This document shows positions 1 to 7,795 of a stretch of DNA of 51,168 nucleotides, piece by piece. The notes below the pieces were generated by a model. That model was not told where the DNA came from, searched no databases, and worked only from the letters and a program-made list of their open reading frames with translations. The stretch covers positions 1-51,168 of the forward strand of contig VGRF01000032.1 in NCBI GenBank assembly GCA_016875395.1, in the 5' to 3' direction. Numbering within the stretch: the stretch's first letter is position 1; each line of letters begins with the position of its first letter. The stretch comes from Deltaproteobacteria bacterium (lineage in GTDB: Bacteria > Myxococcota_A > UBA9160 > UBA6930). The position numbers and the translations under genes were made by a program.

Positions 1-149
1 GTCGTTTGCACCACGCGTAGTAGCCGCTGGGGGAGACACCCAAGACGCGGCAGAGCGTGATCACTCGATGTTGGGCCCGATGCGCGCTCACGAATTCGAA
101 GACCCGGACGGCACCGAGCCGGTCTCCCGCGCGAACCAGGCCGCGGCTG
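1..149 (-). CDS. IS3-family transposase OrfB (DDE integrase), N-terminal fragment
   Basis: In the -1 frame relative to orfA, the minus strand reads ...VRVFEFVSAHRAQHRVITLC and continues with RVLGVSPSGYYAW up to the window edge. This is the conserved start of the IS3 OrfB catalytic subunit. Only about 50 residues are visible and the DDE catalytic core is outside the window. It is probably made as an OrfAB fusion through -1 frameshifting. The exact 5' boundary of the frame in use is not defined by the sequence. Confidence 0.7.
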
Positions 150-405
150 TTTTCAGAATCTCGCGCTCCTCGCGGAGCGCCTTGTTCTCACGCCGCAGCC
201 GCGCGAGCTCCTGCTTGTCGTCGGTCGTCAGGCCGTCGCTACGACGCTTCGCATCGCGATCGGCTTGCGCAACCCAGTTGCGGATCGCCTGAGCCGTCGG
301 CTCGTACTGACGAGACAGCTCCTCGGGCGTCTTGCCCGAGCGAACCAGCTCCACCAGCCGAGCCCGAAGCTCGACCGGGCACGGCCCGTGATTCCCTTTC
401 GCCAT
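88..405 (-). CDS. IS3-family transposase OrfA (helix-turn-helix subunit)
   Basis: A 105-residue protein that would bind the ends of the insertion sequence. Residues 8-50 form the HTH_Tnp_1 helix-turn-helix (PVELRARLVELVRSG, then AQAIRNWV). Residues 65-90 are a Leu/Arg/Glu-rich leucine-zipper-like helix (ELARLRRENKALREE) followed by the family's ILKTAAAWFA stretch. Length and order are typical of OrfA. The gene stops inside the beginning of orfB, as expected for a pair joined by programmed -1 frameshifting. A short minus-strand A-run at about 150-153 is a candidate slip site. The ATG start at 405 directly follows the presumed left end of the element. Confidence 0.9.
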   Translation of the reverse strand: MAKGNHGPCPVELRARLVELVRSGKTPEELSRQYEPTAQAIRNWVAQADRDAKRRSDGLTTDDKQELARLRRENKALREEREILKTAAAWFARETGSVPSGSSNS

Positions 406-559
406 CGTGAACTCCTCGAACCCAAGTGTTCAGGTGTCCACGAAAACGGGGCAACTCCAGCCCGCCTGTAGGTGACGAAACGGTCTCGGTGGGGATTTGT
501 GACAACGTCCGTTCGCGACTCAGCGGGAACTCGAGCTTGTTCTTCCTGTCCCCGCACGG

Positions 560-816
560 TTGTGCGCTCCACCGGACTCCGCGAGTTCGACGATGCGCTT
601 CGCAGGGTCGAGCGGAGTGCTCACGCGCGGCGGGAGGTTTGCGAGTCCGCCATCGCCGCCACCTTCAAGTACCGGAACAAGACCGGTCTCGACGTCGCGA
701 TCGAGGAACTGCGCGACTACCGCCGCGCGCGCGGCAGCCTCGACGCTCCTTGGCGCATGGCCGACTTGTGCCGCGGCGCACGCGTGATCCGGCCGTAGAT
801 CGAGGCCGGCCTGTGA
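560..816 (+). pseudogene. Remnant of an AbiEi-like type IV antitoxin/regulator C-terminus
   Basis: The frame reads LREFDDALRRVERSAHARR, later FKYRNKTGLDVAIEELRDY, and then WRMADLCRGARVIRP followed by TAG (796-798), IEAGL and TGA (814-816). From memory, AbiEi-type antitoxin proteins end with a similar pattern (FKYRNKxGLDVALEALRDY, then CRVANVMRPYLEA), so the TAG appears to replace a conserved Tyr codon. No N-terminal part is seen: the upstream sequence is the IS end and unrelated frame. I read this as a decayed fragment and not a working gene. The family assignment is from pattern memory only. Confidence 0.45.
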
Positions 817-951
817 GCCGAGAGCGCGCTGCGTCGATCCGCCAGCGGCTCCTCACCACGCTCACGCGCTACGCCGGCGCGCCGAGCTCGGCTGGCTGCG
901 CGCGCGCCGCCGTGGGATCGTCGCGCTTCCACGCGGAGCACGGCATGTTGG

Positions 952-1017
952 GATCTCGCGGGCGAACAGCAGTTTGTTACGGGCGCGGCCAGCGGCATGG
1001 GCCGCACGCTGGCGGGG
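952..1017 (+). pseudogene. Short SDR-like N-terminal remnant
   Basis: A 22-codon stretch reads DLAGEQQFVTGAASGMGRTL, matching the first strand and the TGxxxGxG dinucleotide-binding motif of short-chain dehydrogenases. The frame then loses all SDR character (no NNAG, no YxxxK), so only the N-terminus survives. It contains one copy of the repeated 9-mer TTGTTACGG (974-982). It is either a relic left by a deletion or a chance match; the motif is long enough that I favour a relic. Confidence 0.4.
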
Positions 1018-1165
1018 GTAGGAAGAGCAAACGCGATTTCCCGCCGGCTTGCGAACGAACGTCGTGACAAGTCGAGTCCCGACGAGACCGCTTCGTCGCC
1101 TATAGGCGGAGCTGATCAGAGCAACCGTAGGGCCTGGCGTGTGATGTAAGGGGAGAGCGACCGCT

Positions 1166-2629
1166 GTGCAGACCTTGAGTGTGGCGGCACTGGACAAACC
1201 GCTCGAACGACAACCGATTTTTTGGTTCTACGGCTGTGCTTCGGTTGCCTATGGCATCAAGGACAATGCCTTCAGCTATCTACTGCTGATCTTCGCCAAC
1301 CAGGTGCTGCATGTACCGGGTTACCTCGCGTCCATCGCTCTCGCCATCGCCATGTTGTGGGATGCAGCCTCGGATCTTCTGCTCGGGCACTGGTCTGACA
1401 AGACCAGCAGCCGTTACGGCCGACGCCACCCGTTCATGTATGCAGCGCTGCTGGTATTGCCGGCGTGTTTCTATTCACTCTTTAATCCGGTCATCGACAT
1501 CACGCCGGAAAACGCGTTCTGGTACGTGCTGGTGATGGCGCTCCTGATTCGCACCGGAACGACCCTCTTTGAAATCCCGTCTACGTCCTTGTTACCCGAT
1601 CTCGAAAAGGACTACGACCGACGCAACAAGTGGCTGGCGCTGCGTCATGCCTTTGGCTGGTATGGCGGCAATGGCATCCACACCCTCAACTTCTTCTTCT
1701 GGGTCGGTGCCTACGGCGTCACCGTGGGGACCGGTTATGCGATCTACGGCGTGGTGGGCGCACTGGTGATCGCCGCCGCCATCATCGTTTCCGCCCTGGG
1801 TACGCAGAAGGCCGCGGCGGCACTGCCGCGACCCACCGAAGTGCTGCGGTGGAACGAGATCTCCCGAGAGATCCGCCAGATCCTGCAGTCCCTGCACAAT
1901 CGCCATTTCGCGGCGCTGTTCGGTTTCGGCCTGACCGTTGGCGTCGCCACCGGGCTCGGCACCGCGTTGTACCTCTACAACACCACCTATTTCTTCGGCT
2001 TCAGTGGTCCACAGATCGCAACCACCGGCGTGTGTGTGCTGCTGTCACCCTGGATCGCGTACTTCCTCGGGCCCCACGTCGGCCGGCTCTTCGGCAAGAA
2101 GAAGGCCGCCATCGTCGCGTTCTCGGGCCGCCTCGTGTTGTACCCGATGCCCTATCTCCTGTTGCTGAGTGGCAACTGGCCAGCGATCGGGAGCTGGGAG
2201 AGCCTCGCCATCTACTCCGTGTTCATCGTGCTCGAAGTGGTGGGTGTGATCATCGGTGGCGTGATGCTCGATTCGATGATGGCGGATGTGGTCGAAGACA
2301 GTGAGTTGGCGACCAAGAGACGTTCCGAGGGGCTGTTCTTCGCGGCGCGGGGATTCGCCGCCAAGGCGGTATCCGCCGGCGGCATCATCGGCGCCGGCAC
2401 CATCGTGTCGCTGGTGGGGCTGGATGACATCACGAGCGCCGCGCAGGTGACTCACGCCATCCGCGTCGACATCGCTTCGATCTTCCTGCCGGCCTATCTC
2501 GGCCTGTTCGTAACGGCACTGCTCATCGTGTCTCGCTACGGCATCGACCGCGACAAGCACGTCGCGAATCTTCGCGCGCTTCATCAGACGATGGATACAC
2601 CGATCGAAGAGAAGATCGGACCCGCCTGA
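1166..2629 (+). CDS. MFS transporter, glycoside-pentoside-hexuronide (GPH)/MFS_2 type
   Basis: A 487-residue inner-membrane protein with about 12 hydrophobic segments. The family signature after TM2 is clear: WDAASDLLLGHWSDKTSSRYGRR, which resembles the MelB-type motif (D-P-x-x-G, then S-D-x-T-x-x-R-x-G-R-R-x-P). Relatives are cation-coupled symporters for sugars and glycosides, but many MFS_2 proteins have unknown substrates and none can be assigned here. The start is GTG at 1166, preceded by aagggg. Codon use is clearly less GC-biased than elsewhere in the window (many T- and A-ending codons). Together with the adjacent IS and gene relics, this suggests acquisition by transfer. It stands alone, with no sugar-utilisation genes nearby. 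Confidence 0.85.
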   Translation: MQTLSVAALDKPLERQPIFWFYGCASVAYGIKDNAFSYLLLIFANQVLHVPGYLASIALAIAMLWDAASDLLLGHWSDKTSSRYGRRHPFMYAALLVLPACFYSLFNPVIDITPENAFWYVLVMALLIRTGTTLFEIPSTSLLPDLEKDYDRRNKWLALRHAFGWYGGNGIHTLNFFFWVGAYGVTVGTGYAIYGVVGALVIAAAIIVSALGTQKAAAALPRPTEVLRWNEISREIRQILQSLHNRHFAALFGFGLTVGVATGLGTALYLYNTTYFFGFSGPQIATTGVCVLLSPWIAYFLGPHVGRLFGKKKAAIVAFSGRLVLYPMPYLLLLSGNWPAIGSWESLAIYSVFIVLEVVGVIIGGVMLDSMMADVVEDSELATKRRSEGLFFAARGFAAKAVSAGGIIGAGTIVSLVGLDDITSAAQVTHAIRVDIASIFLPAYLGLFVTALLIVSRYGIDRDKHVANLRALHQTMDTPIEEKIGPA

Positions 2630-2952
2630 CCGGAACCGCTACGGAGCAGGCGAAGAGGGCCCGCGCCAAACGAACTACATCGGTGGCACCGGTGATTCGA
2701 GCGGGCGCACCACGACAGCGACCGCCAGCGCATCCGCTGGTCTCACGGCGGGTCTTCGGCCCGGCGCGGCAGTTTCGCGGCAGCGCGCGCGCAGGCCGCG
2801 GGTCCAACGCGGCGCGACGGTGTCACGTCGCGCATGCGCCGGGGCACACTTGCACCCGAGTCGAGGTTCCGATGTTCGCAGTCGTGAGCGCGCTCCCGTA
2901 GCTCTTCGTCGGAGCGGCGTGGGGAGGCTGGCTCGGCTTCGCGCTGGCCGAG
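2630..2952 (+). other. Intergenic region with a possible upstream start of the phosphodiesterase
   Basis: No separate gene is seen. In frame with the following CDS, an ATG at 2872 opens MFAVVSALP, then an amber TAG at 2899-2901, then LFVGAAWGGWLGFALAE leading into the annotated start at 2953. The post-TAG stretch is hydrophobic like a membrane segment, so the original gene may have started at 2872. Confidence 0.4.
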
Positions 2953-4632
2953 ATGAATACGTCCGTCTCGGACGCACACGGCCGCGTGCTGCTCGCATGG
3001 ATCTCCGGGCTCGGCGCCGCGTGCGCGCTCGCGATCCCGCTGCAGCTGGCCGCGGTCGCGCGCCTCTCGGGCGGCCGGCGCGAGAGCTCGTTCGCGCTCG
3101 GCCTGCTCTGGGTCGCGATCGTCGGCATTGCGCTGGCGGCGACCGCGTCGATCGAATCGGGAGCCGTGCGCTGGCTGATTCGCGCAGCCATCGCTGCTGG
3201 CGCGGCGTTCGCGGTCACGCGCGTGCGCCGCGAGCTGCCGCGCGCGCTCGAAGCCGTGCTCGCACTCAGTGTCGTCGCGCTCGCGCTCGCGCTGAACGCG
3301 CGCGCGGTGGCGCGCATCGACGCGAACTCGATCCCGGTCACGACGTCGGCACCTCCCGCGCGGGAAGCGAGCGAACACCCGCTCGTGGTGATCGGCCTCG
3401 ACGGGCTCGAGTGGGACAAGCTGAACGCGGGCATCGCGGCGGGCACGCTGGCGAACTTTCAGCGCGTGGTGGAGCGCTCGCTGCGATCGCACCTCGAGAC
3501 GTTCGAGCCCACCTGGTCACCGATCATCTGGAACACGATCTCGACCGGGCAGTACGCGCAGCGCCACCACATCCTGCACTTCGCCGAGCAGCGGTTCCCC
3601 GGCATGCGCTGCGGCGCGCAGCGGCTGCGCTCGGACTCGGCGCTCACGCCCGAGTTCGGCGGTCTGCGACGCCTGTTCACGCTCGCCTACGACGCGGGCT
3701 TGATGCAGGAGCTGCCGATCACGGGCTGCAACCGCAAGGTGCCCGCGTTCTGGGACATGGTCTCCGCGGCGGGCGGCAGCGTCGCGGTCGTGAACTGGTG
3801 GGCGAGCTGGCCGGCGTATCCGGTTCGCGGCCAGCTCGTTTCGGACAACAACCCGGCGCGCGCCGCCTATCAGAACACCGAGGGCCACGGGAATCTCGAG
3901 GACATCGGCATCACCGAGCCGCCCGAGCTGCTGGATCGGCTCAGCAAGCTCCAGGTCGCGTTGCCGAGCGAGGCCGAGATGCTCGCCGGCGATCTGTTTC
4001 GCGACTTGACGCCGGAGGCGAAGGCGAAGCTCGTGGGGGTCGGCGAGCAGATGACGGTGCTCCCGATCATCGTGCGCTCGGACGAGTTCATGTTCCGCGC
4101 GACGCGCGACTTGATCGCGAGCGAGCGCCCGCAGCTCGCGGTGATGTACGCGACCGGCGTCGACAACCTGAGCCACCGCAAGGTGCTCGGCCCCACGGTG
4201 ATCGACCGCTACTACGAGCGCGTGGACGCCTTGTTAGGGGAGCTGCTCGCGGCGACGCCGCAGGACGCGCGCATTCTGATCGTGTCGGATCACGGCTGGG
4301 TCTACACCGATGCCGGCTACGGCCACGCGGAAGCGCCCCCCGGCGTGTTCATGCTCTCCGGCCCGGACATCACGGCGGGCGAGCTGGGTCGGCTTCCTCA
4401 CGTGCGCGACGTCGCGCCCACCGTGCTCGCGCTGCTCGGCCTTCCGCCGAGCGCCGACATGCCGGGTCGCGCGATCGAAGAGGCGCTGCCCGCGGGCGTC
4501 GCCGCGCGCTGGTCGCAGCGCAAGCCGCACGCCTACGCGTCGCTTGACGGCGCTGCGATCGAGCGCGCGGGCAGCGCGGAGCTGCAGGACGAGACGATCG
4601 AGCGGCTGCGCGCGCTCGGCTACGTCGAGTAG
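2953..4632 (+). CDS. Membrane-anchored alkaline-phosphatase-superfamily phosphodiesterase
   Basis: A 559-residue protein of the type I phosphodiesterase/nucleotide pyrophosphatase group. Residues 12-115 contain about four hydrophobic segments. The catalytic domain begins at about residue 145 with VIGLDGLEW, whose Asp150 is a metal ligand. It continues with TWSPIIWNTISTG, which carries the Thr/Ser nucleophile region, and ends with ILIVSDHGW and HAEAPPGVF, which hold the second metal site (Asp, His, His). Such enzymes hydrolyse phosphodiester or phosphonate bonds, usually outside the membrane; the substrate here is unknown. Start 2953 is the first in-frame ATG after an amber codon at 2899, and the true N-terminus may be at 2872 if that codon is a mutation or error. 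A TTGTTAGGGG motif lies at 4231. Confidence 0.8.
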   Translation: MNTSVSDAHGRVLLAWISGLGAACALAIPLQLAAVARLSGGRRESSFALGLLWVAIVGIALAATASIESGAVRWLIRAAIAAGAAFAVTRVRRELPRALEAVLALSVVALALALNARAVARIDANSIPVTTSAPPAREASEHPLVVIGLDGLEWDKLNAGIAAGTLANFQRVVERSLRSHLETFEPTWSPIIWNTISTGQYAQRHHILHFAEQRFPGMRCGAQRLRSDSALTPEFGGLRRLFTLAYDAGLMQELPITGCNRKVPAFWDMVSAAGGSVAVVNWWASWPAYPVRGQLVSDNNPARAAYQNTEGHGNLEDIGITEPPELLDRLSKLQVALPSEAEMLAGDLFRDLTPEAKAKLVGVGEQMTVLPIIVRSDEFMFRATRDLIASERPQLAVMYATGVDNLSHRKVLGPTVIDRYYERVDALLGELLAATPQDARILIVSDHGWVYTDAGYGHAEAPPGVFMLSGPDITAGELGRLPHVRDVAPTVLALLGLPPSADMPGRAIEEALPAGVAARWSQRKPHAYASLDGAAIERAGSAELQDETIERLRALGYVE

Positions 4633-4636
4633 CGCC

Positions 4637-5791
4637 TCACCGGCCTCGCAGCATCAACCCCTCGGGCTCGAGCCCCAACAATGCGCGCCCCGCGTCGTCG
4701 ATGTGGTGCGAGGCGACCGTCGTGTGCTGGCGTACCACGCGCACGTCGCGCGCGATGCGCTCGAGCGGATGGCCGAGTTGGTTCGCGGTCGTGCCGGCGG
4801 CGTCGCATACGAGGTCGACGGCCTCCGCGCAGCCGCGCGCAGCGTCCGAGCACGCGATCTGGAACAGCGCGCGCTCTCGCGTCGTGACGTGCGCCCCCAT
4901 GCGCACGCGCTCCCACAGCTCCGCGACCAGCTCGAACACGAGCGCGCGCGCCGCACGCACGCGCACCTCGGCGAGGGCGACCGCGCGGTGCGCGGCGCCG
5001 CGCGTGCGCAGCGTCGCCGAGCTGAAGCGCGGCACCTTGCCTTCGGCGAGCGCGACGAAAGCGTCGATGCCCGCGCGCGCGATGCCGAGGCACACGCCGA
5101 CTTTGTTGTACGCGAGGCGCGAGCCGAGCGGGAAACGCAGGAACGGCGAGTCGCCGCGCGTCGCGCCGATCGGCGACACGATGCGCGCGTCCGGCACGAA
5201 GACGCCGCTGAGCCGCACGTCGTGTGAGCCTGAGCCGCGCAGGCCGCCCACATGCCATGTATCGAGGATCTCGAAGTGCGGCGCTTCGACCATCGCGTAC
5301 ACCGGAATCGCGCCGGGCTTCGGCGCGCCGTTCTCGTGTGGCAGCACGAGTCCGCCGAACGCCGAGCTGTTGTGGCACCCGCTCACGAACTGCCACTGGC
5401 CCGTCACGCGGTAGCCGCCGCTCTCGCGCTCGGCGCGACCAACTGCCGCGGTCGAGCTGCAGAAGATCGCGCGCGGGTCGGCGATCAGCTCCGGGCAAGT
5501 CGTGAACGCCGGCGCGATCAGCCCGAACGACTCGATGCCGATCATCAGGTTCCAGCCGGCGCTGCCGTCCGCGGTAGAGATCGCCTCGATCACCGCGATC
5601 TGCTGCATCGGATCGGAGTCTTCGCCGTGAAACTCTTTCGGCGCGCCGAGCCGGTAGAGCCCGGCTTCTGCGAGCGCGAGCGCAACGGCGCGCGGCAGGC
5701 GCCGCTCGCGCTCAGCTTCGTCTGCGTGCGCGCGCACGAGGGGCTGGAGATCACGCGCGCGCTGGACGGGATCGCTGGCGCCGGTGGGCAT
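4637..5791 (-). CDS. Acyl-CoA dehydrogenase-fold flavin-dependent hydroxylase (HsaA/HpaB-like)
   Basis: A 384-residue protein with the acyl-CoA dehydrogenase fold but the sequence style of group D flavin monooxygenases such as HsaA and related pigment-type hydroxylases. It shows IEAISTADGSAGWN in the N-terminal helical domain, VTGQWQFVSGCHNSS in the beta domain, and DTWHVGGLRGSGSHDV, typical of this branch. The C-terminal half matches the Acyl-CoA_dh_2 domain. Relatives use reduced flavin from a separate reductase to hydroxylate phenols or steroid rings; some act on CoA esters. The ATG at 5791 has GAGGAG just upstream. The substrate and the reductase partner are not evident. The convergent phosphodiesterase ends 4 bases away. 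Confidence 0.75.
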   Translation of the reverse strand: MPTGASDPVQRARDLQPLVRAHADEAERERRLPRAVALALAEAGLYRLGAPKEFHGEDSDPMQQIAVIEAISTADGSAGWNLMIGIESFGLIAPAFTTCPELIADPRAIFCSSTAAVGRAERESGGYRVTGQWQFVSGCHNSSAFGGLVLPHENGAPKPGAIPVYAMVEAPHFEILDTWHVGGLRGSGSHDVRLSGVFVPDARIVSPIGATRGDSPFLRFPLGSRLAYNKVGVCLGIARAGIDAFVALAEGKVPRFSSATLRTRGAAHRAVALAEVRVRAARALVFELVAELWERVRMGAHVTTRERALFQIACSDAARGCAEAVDLVCDAAGTTANQLGHPLERIARDVRVVRQHTTVASHHIDDAGRALLGLEPEGLMLRGR

Positions 5792-5853
5792 GACGGCTCC
5801 TCAGGGACGCGAGCATACGGCGACCCACCGCGGCCGAGTCGCGCCTGCGTGCT

Positions 5854-7791
5854 TCAGATCTCTCGCCCCGCGCGATGTCCCTGCGCAATCGCCCCCGGGA
5901 GCAGTCCCGCCTCGCACGCATCGCCGACGACCACCGCGCTGATGCCGAGCGCCTCGATCTCGCCGGCGAGCGCGCGGTTGGGTCGCTTCGCGAGCGAGGT
6001 CACCACCACGCTTGCGCTCACGGGCTCCTGCGGGCTCGCGCCGCGCGTAGTGCCTAACAAGCAGCGCTCCCGCTCGATCGCGCGCAGCGTCGCGCGCGTG
6101 CGCAGCGTGAAGCGCCCGCTCGCCTCGAGGCGCTCGCGCGCAGGCCGCGCCACGAGCGCGCTCTCCATCAGCGGCGCGAAGCGCGAGTGCGGCGTCGCGA
6201 ACGTGACGTTCAAGCCGTGCGCCGCGAGGAGCTCCGCAGCACCGATCGCTTCGTACGCGCCGACCTCGTCGTACACGAGCGCGTGCGCGCCCATGCCCTC
6301 GACCGGACCGCTCGCCACGAGGTCCTTCGCCGCGACGACGTGGGGAAGCTGCGCGCCGGGGATGTCGGTCAGCGCGGGCAGGGCGCCGGTCGCCACGATC
6401 ACCGCGTCAGCCGCGAAGCCGCGCACGTACGCAGCATCGACGCGAACGCCGAGCTTCACGTCCACGCCGAGGCGCGCGATCTCGCGCGCGAGCCAGTCCG
6501 CGATGTCGCCGATGCTCTCGTGGTGCGGTGCGCGCCGCGCGATGCGCAGCGTGCCGCCGAGCGCGTCGCTCGCCTCCGCGAGCACGACGCGATGCCCGCG
6601 CAGCGCAGCGATGCGCGCCGCTTCCAAGCCGGCGGGCCCGCCTCCGATCACGAGCACGCGCTTGGGCTGCGCTGCGCGTTCGAGGAGGTCCTCCGAAAGC
6701 GTGAGCTCGCGCCCGGCAGCGACGTTGACGGTGCAGCCGAGGCGGCCCGTCGCGAGGCCGCCGACACATCCCTGATTGCAGCCGATGCACGGCCGCACCT
6801 CGGACGCGCGTCCCGAGACGGTCTTCCGCACGATCTCGGCGTCCGCGATGTGCGCGCGCGTCATGCCGACCAAGTCCGCGACGCCGTCCTCGAGCACGCG
6901 CTCCGCCTCCGCGAGCGTGCGGAAGCGCCCCGTCACGATGCGCGGCAGCGTCGTCAGGGCGGTGAGCGGCGCCGCGTGTGCGAGCTCGTAGCCGCTGGGC
7001 TCGTGCATCGCGCCGATGATCTTGTGCGGGTTCTCGCTACTGCCGTGCGAGACGTTCAGGTAGTCGACGACACCCTCGCGAAGGACGCGCTCCACGATCG
7101 CGCGGTGCTCCTCCACGTTGAGGCCACCCGGGCGATTGTGCGGTCCGACGCGCGTGCCGAGTGGAACGCGCGGGCCGATCGCATTGCGCACCGCGCGCAG
7201 CACTTCGAGGTAGAAGCGCATGCGGTTCTCGAACGAGCCGCCGTAGGCGTCCTCGCGCCGATTCGTGTGCGGCGAAAGAAACTGCTGGATCAGGTAGCCG
7301 TGCGCGCAGTGCACCTCGACGCCATCGAGGCCGCCGGCCACCGCGCGCCGCGCCGCGGCCGCGAACGCCTCGACCATCGCGGCGATCTCGCCGAGGGTCA
7401 TCGCGTGGGTTTGCGCGTTGTTGTTGGGATTCACGAGCTCCGAAGCAGACCACGGCTTCTCGCCTGGCGCTCCGAGATCACTCCCGAGATGATTCAGCTG
7501 TGAGAAGACGCGCATCCCATGCGGCCGCACGGCGCGCATCAACAACTCGTACCGGGGAATGATCGAGTCGTCCCATGCGTTCAGCGTCATCGGGCCCGAA
7601 GGATGGATGCCCGACGCCTCGAGCATCGACAGCCCGACGCCGCCGCGCGCGCGGGCTTCGTGGTACGCGATGAGATCGTCGCTCAGCGCGCCCCCGCCGA
7701 GGTTCGTGCCGTGTGCCGTCCGCACGACGCGGTTCTTGATGACGACGCCGTTGATCGCGATGGGGGAGAGGACGCGATCGAGCAACACCAC
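5854..7791 (-). CDS. NADH:flavin oxidoreductase / 2,4-dienoyl-CoA reductase-like (FadH/OYE family)
   Basis: A 645-residue, three-part enzyme. Residues 1-330 are an old-yellow-enzyme TIM barrel binding FMN (VEVHCAHGYLIQQFLSPHTN is the family signature). Next comes a [4Fe-4S] cluster site with the pattern CIGCNQGC...GRLGC. The C-terminal half is an FAD/NAD(P) module starting VLVIGGGPAGLEAARIA. Length matches FadH and related dimethylamine/dienoyl-CoA reductases. It would reduce an activated C=C bond, plausibly of an enoyl or dienoyl CoA or an enone. The start is GTG at 7791, four bases after the upstream serine hydrolase gene, so the two are probably co-transcribed. A CCTAACAA motif lies at 6053-6060. 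Confidence 0.88.
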   Translation of the reverse strand: MVLLDRVLSPIAINGVVIKNRVVRTAHGTNLGGGALSDDLIAYHEARARGGVGLSMLEASGIHPSGPMTLNAWDDSIIPRYELLMRAVRPHGMRVFSQLNHLGSDLGAPGEKPWSASELVNPNNNAQTHAMTLGEIAAMVEAFAAAARRAVAGGLDGVEVHCAHGYLIQQFLSPHTNRREDAYGGSFENRMRFYLEVLRAVRNAIGPRVPLGTRVGPHNRPGGLNVEEHRAIVERVLREGVVDYLNVSHGSSENPHKIIGAMHEPSGYELAHAAPLTALTTLPRIVTGRFRTLAEAERVLEDGVADLVGMTRAHIADAEIVRKTVSGRASEVRPCIGCNQGCVGGLATGRLGCTVNVAAGRELTLSEDLLERAAQPKRVLVIGGGPAGLEAARIAALRGHRVVLAEASDALGGTLRIARRAPHHESIGDIADWLAREIARLGVDVKLGVRVDAAYVRGFAADAVIVATGALPALTDIPGAQLPHVVAAKDLVASGPVEGMGAHALVYDEVGAYEAIGAAELLAAHGLNVTFATPHSRFAPLMESALVARPARERLEASGRFTLRTRATLRAIERERCLLGTTRGASPQEPVSASVVVTSLAKRPNRALAGEIEALGISAVVVGDACEAGLLPGAIAQGHRAGREI

Positions 7792-7795
7792 GAGC

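Larger units (their letters stand above)
1..459 (-). mobile_element. IS3-family insertion sequence, cut by the window edge
   Basis: This is the 5' part of an IS3-type element on the minus strand. It holds orfA (88-405) and the start of orfB in the -1 frame, running out of the window at position 1. The outer end is placed tentatively at about 459, because the minus-strand sequence there begins TGGAGTTGCCCCG, resembling the TG-starting, G/C-rich termini of IS3 relatives. The other end, and therefore the inverted repeat and target duplication, lie outside the window. The element abuts a stretch of decayed genes, which suggests an insertion-prone region. Confidence 0.75.
460..1165. other. Gene-poor, decayed stretch between IS and transporter
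   Basis: About 700 bases with no intact gene. One plus-strand frame holds a recognisable AbiEi-like C-terminus (about 560-816) broken by TAG and TGA, and a short SDR-like glycine motif (952-1017). The rest shows nothing I can name. The last 20 bases contain the ribosome binding site (aagggg, about 1148-1153) of the following transporter gene. Confidence 0.5.

Noticed and set aside
1589-1597. TTGTTACCC in the transporter gene as a copy of the repeated 9-mer
   Set aside because: It differs at the GG end and lies in a gene with lower GC, where such strings are expected by chance.
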